Part shown: positions 5,995 through 7,585 of the stretch, piece after piece
How the letters are laid out: each line of letters starts with the position of its first letter
How positions within the stretch are numbered: position 1 is the first letter of the stretch
From: an uncultured Bacteroidales bacterium
GTDB lineage: Bacteria; Bacteroidota; Bacteroidia; Bacteroidales; UBA932
Assembly (NCBI GenBank): GCA_937890845.1
Contig: CALADR010000205.1
Location: 1-7,585 of the forward strand
DNA length: 7,585 nucleotides
Direction: 5' to 3'
Notes under the pieces: generated by a model
The model's input: the letters and a program-made list of their open reading frames with translations, nothing else
What the model was told of the DNA's origin: nothing
Database searches by the model: none
Program-made: the position numbers and the translations under genes

Positions 5995-7585
5995 ATGAAG
6001 AACCTGTTTAAAAAAATATGGATTCCTGCAATACTTGTCGGGGTAGCGGCGATACAGTCATTCGGCATCGATGCAGCCCGCGCAGTCAAAATGTCAAGGA
6101 TAACGGATTCCCTTGGACATATAACTGCAAGCGACAGTTCAACAATAATCGAATCCATTGATTCTGAAGCCATTCCGACTTCAGATACACTTCTTTATAT
6201 ACCATCCAATCCTGGAATGGCAGCCGGAATCAAAAGTCTTTTTTCTGCTGTTGATTCTGTCCGTAACCTCACGGCAAGAGATACCATAATAGTACCTGAT
6301 TCATTGAGACACACTGATTCTGTACGGTACAGATATTACGTAGAGCTTATAGACACGAGGACCCGCAGACAAACCAGAGATTCTCTGATTGCAGCAGGCG
6401 ACTCCATTCAGTTGAGCGCCCTTGACTCAATATTTTTCAAAGACTCTACAGAAAAGGCTTACAGAGACTCTCTTATATGGTTCAACGGCCTGCCGCGTAA
6501 AGAACAGAAAAAGGTAAAGACGCTGCAGGAACTGCCTGCTATGATGGCGAAAATGAACCAGAAACTGGCAAGAAGGGACAGTATAATAAATGCGAAGGAC
6601 AGCATCACCGCAGCAACTCCGAGGATTCTTGAAACTTATGCCGTTCCTGACTCCATGCAGTACAAGAGAATTATAACATGGACTCATGAGAGATACTTCA
6701 GCAATCTGGAACTCTATGAGATGGATACATATAATTACCACTACTATGACTATCCTTTCTACAAGAAGGATGTAAATGTATCCTATCTCGGTGTAATCGG
6801 ATCTCCTGTCCAGACTTATGACTTTTTCAAAAGAGATGAGGAAGAGAATGCTATATTCTATACCCCATATACATCTTATTCATACTCCCCAGAAACTCTT
6901 CCGATGTTCAACACAAAGACCCCATACACAGAGCTTGCATACTGGGGTACACTATTCGCCAACAAGGAAAAAGAGGAATCAGACATAAAGATACTTACGA
7001 CACAGAATATACTTCCTGAACTGAATGTCACTCTGGAGTATCACAGATTCGGAGGAAACGGAATGCTGAAGCGTGAGGATGTTGACAATAGAAGTTTTAT
7101 CGTATCTACAAACTATCTTGGCAAACGCTACCTAATGCATGCCGGATATATCTACAACAAAGTCAAAAAGAGCGAAAACGGAGGCATTGCGGATAACTTC
7201 TGGATAAGGGATACCACTGTGGATGCCCGAGAAATAGACATAAATCTTCCTAATGCTTCAAATACTATAAAGAAGAACACGATATTCCTGGACCAGAGTT
7301 ACAGGATTCCTTTCTCTTTCATCAATAAAATAGGCAAGAAAAAGGAAATGAGGGCAGAAGCTGCACGGAGAGACAGCATAATGACATCGGGAGACAGCTC
7401 TGCAATTAAAGCATATCTTGCAGAAGAGGAAGAGTTTGCCATGGCTTCTGAAGATTCTCAGCCTGCAGACAGCATTCAGACAAACATAACGACAGCATTT
7501 GTCGGACACAGTTCAGAATACTCTGTATTTACAAAAAAATACACTGACGAAATAGGTACAGGTGAGGACGGAAAATTCGGAAGAG
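5995..7585 (+). CDS. Putative outer-membrane porin (PF14121-type), 3' partial
   Basis: The frame is open from the ATG at 5995 to the right edge with no stop (530 codons visible), so the C-terminus is missing. Residues 1-24 form a signal peptide: basic MKNLFKK, then a hydrophobic core (about 8-24). Residues 35-220 are rich in Asp-Ser dipeptides and probably make a flexible periplasmic segment. From about 225 the sequence follows the Bacteroidota putative-porin pattern: aromatic-rich NYHYYDYPFY, YLGVIGSPVQ (267-276), FNTKTPYTEL, TTQNILPELNVTLEY, a YLGKRYLMHAGYIYN strand pair and SENGGI. Alternating hydrophobic and aromatic residues fit beta-barrel strands in the outer membrane. An acidic, Ser-rich insert (about 452-495) interrupts the strands. 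The gene follows pncA on the same strand after 33 nt but has its own promoter, so it need not be part of the NAD operon. The transported substrate cannot be inferred. Confidence 0.85.
   Translation, partial: MKNLFKKIWIPAILVGVAAIQSFGIDAARAVKMSRITDSLGHITASDSSTIIESIDSEAIPTSDTLLYIPSNPGMAAGIKSLFSAVDSVRNLTARDTIIVPDSLRHTDSVRYRYYVELIDTRTRRQTRDSLIAAGDSIQLSALDSIFFKDSTEKAYRDSLIWFNGLPRKEQKKVKTLQELPAMMAKMNQKLARRDSIINAKDSITAATPRILETYAVPDSMQYKRIITWTHERYFSNLELYEMDTYNYHYYDYPFYKKDVNVSYLGVIGSPVQTYDFFKRDEEENAIFYTPYTSYSYSPETLPMFNTKTPYTELAYWGTLFANKEKEESDIKILTTQNILPELNVTLEYHRFGGNGMLKREDVDNRSFIVSTNYLGKRYLMHAGYIYNKVKKSENGGIADNFWIRDTTVDAREIDINLPNASNTIKKNTIFLDQSYRIPFSFINKIGKKKEMRAEAARRDSIMTSGDSSAIKAYLAEEEEFAMASEDSQPADSIQTNITTAFVGHSSEYSVFTKKYTDEIGTGEDGKFGR

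Noticed and set aside
5748..6173. 141-codon minus-strand open frame across the end of pncA and the start of the porin gene
   Set aside because: It is antisense to two well-supported genes, crosses a promoter, and shows no recognisable domain.

Overview
The window reads as a chromosomal segment from a member of the Bacteroidota, most likely Bacteroidales; the family cannot be fixed from this sequence. Four things support this. Three promoter-like sites match the Bacteroidota -7 box TAnnTTTG. Start codons lack Shine-Dalgarno sequences and sit behind A/T-rich leaders. One protein is an SUMF1/FGE-fold lipoprotein with Fn3-like repeats of the type common in this phylum. The last gene belongs to the Bacteroidota 'putative porin' family (PF14121 type). 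The coding sequence appears intact throughout: no frameshifts, transposases, tRNAs, rRNAs or CRISPR arrays were seen.

Layout, left to right. (1) Positions 3-1370, plus strand: the 3' portion of a lipoprotein with two Fn3-like repeats and an FGE-sulfatase domain; its start lies off the left edge. (2) Positions 1371-1490: a convergent intergenic gap holding a long, nearly perfect hairpin (1431-1473). (3) Positions 1491-3741, minus strand: a two-gene operon. The promoter-proximal gene encodes an AmgK-like sugar kinase fused to a RapZ C-terminal domain. The second encodes a MurU-like sugar-1-phosphate nucleotidyltransferase. (4) Positions 3742-3884: a divergent intergenic region with a promoter on each strand. 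(5) Positions 3885-5961, plus strand: a two-gene NAD salvage operon, pncB (nicotinate phosphoribosyltransferase) then pncA (nicotinamidase), 4 nt apart. (6) From 5995 to the right edge, plus strand: a putative outer-membrane porin, open at the window end, with its own promoter overlapping the end of pncA.

How the genes work together. AmgK and MurU in Pseudomonas phosphorylate recovered MurNAc at the anomeric position and convert it to UDP-MurNAc, so the minus-strand pair is best read as a peptidoglycan sugar salvage module. The RapZ C-terminal domain is known in Escherichia coli to sense glucosamine-6-phosphate. Its fusion to the kinase suggests a built-in sensor that ties salvage to amino-sugar status; this is the most interesting feature of the window. 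PncA and PncB carry out consecutive steps from nicotinamide to nicotinate mononucleotide. No intergenic stretch exceeds 150 nt.
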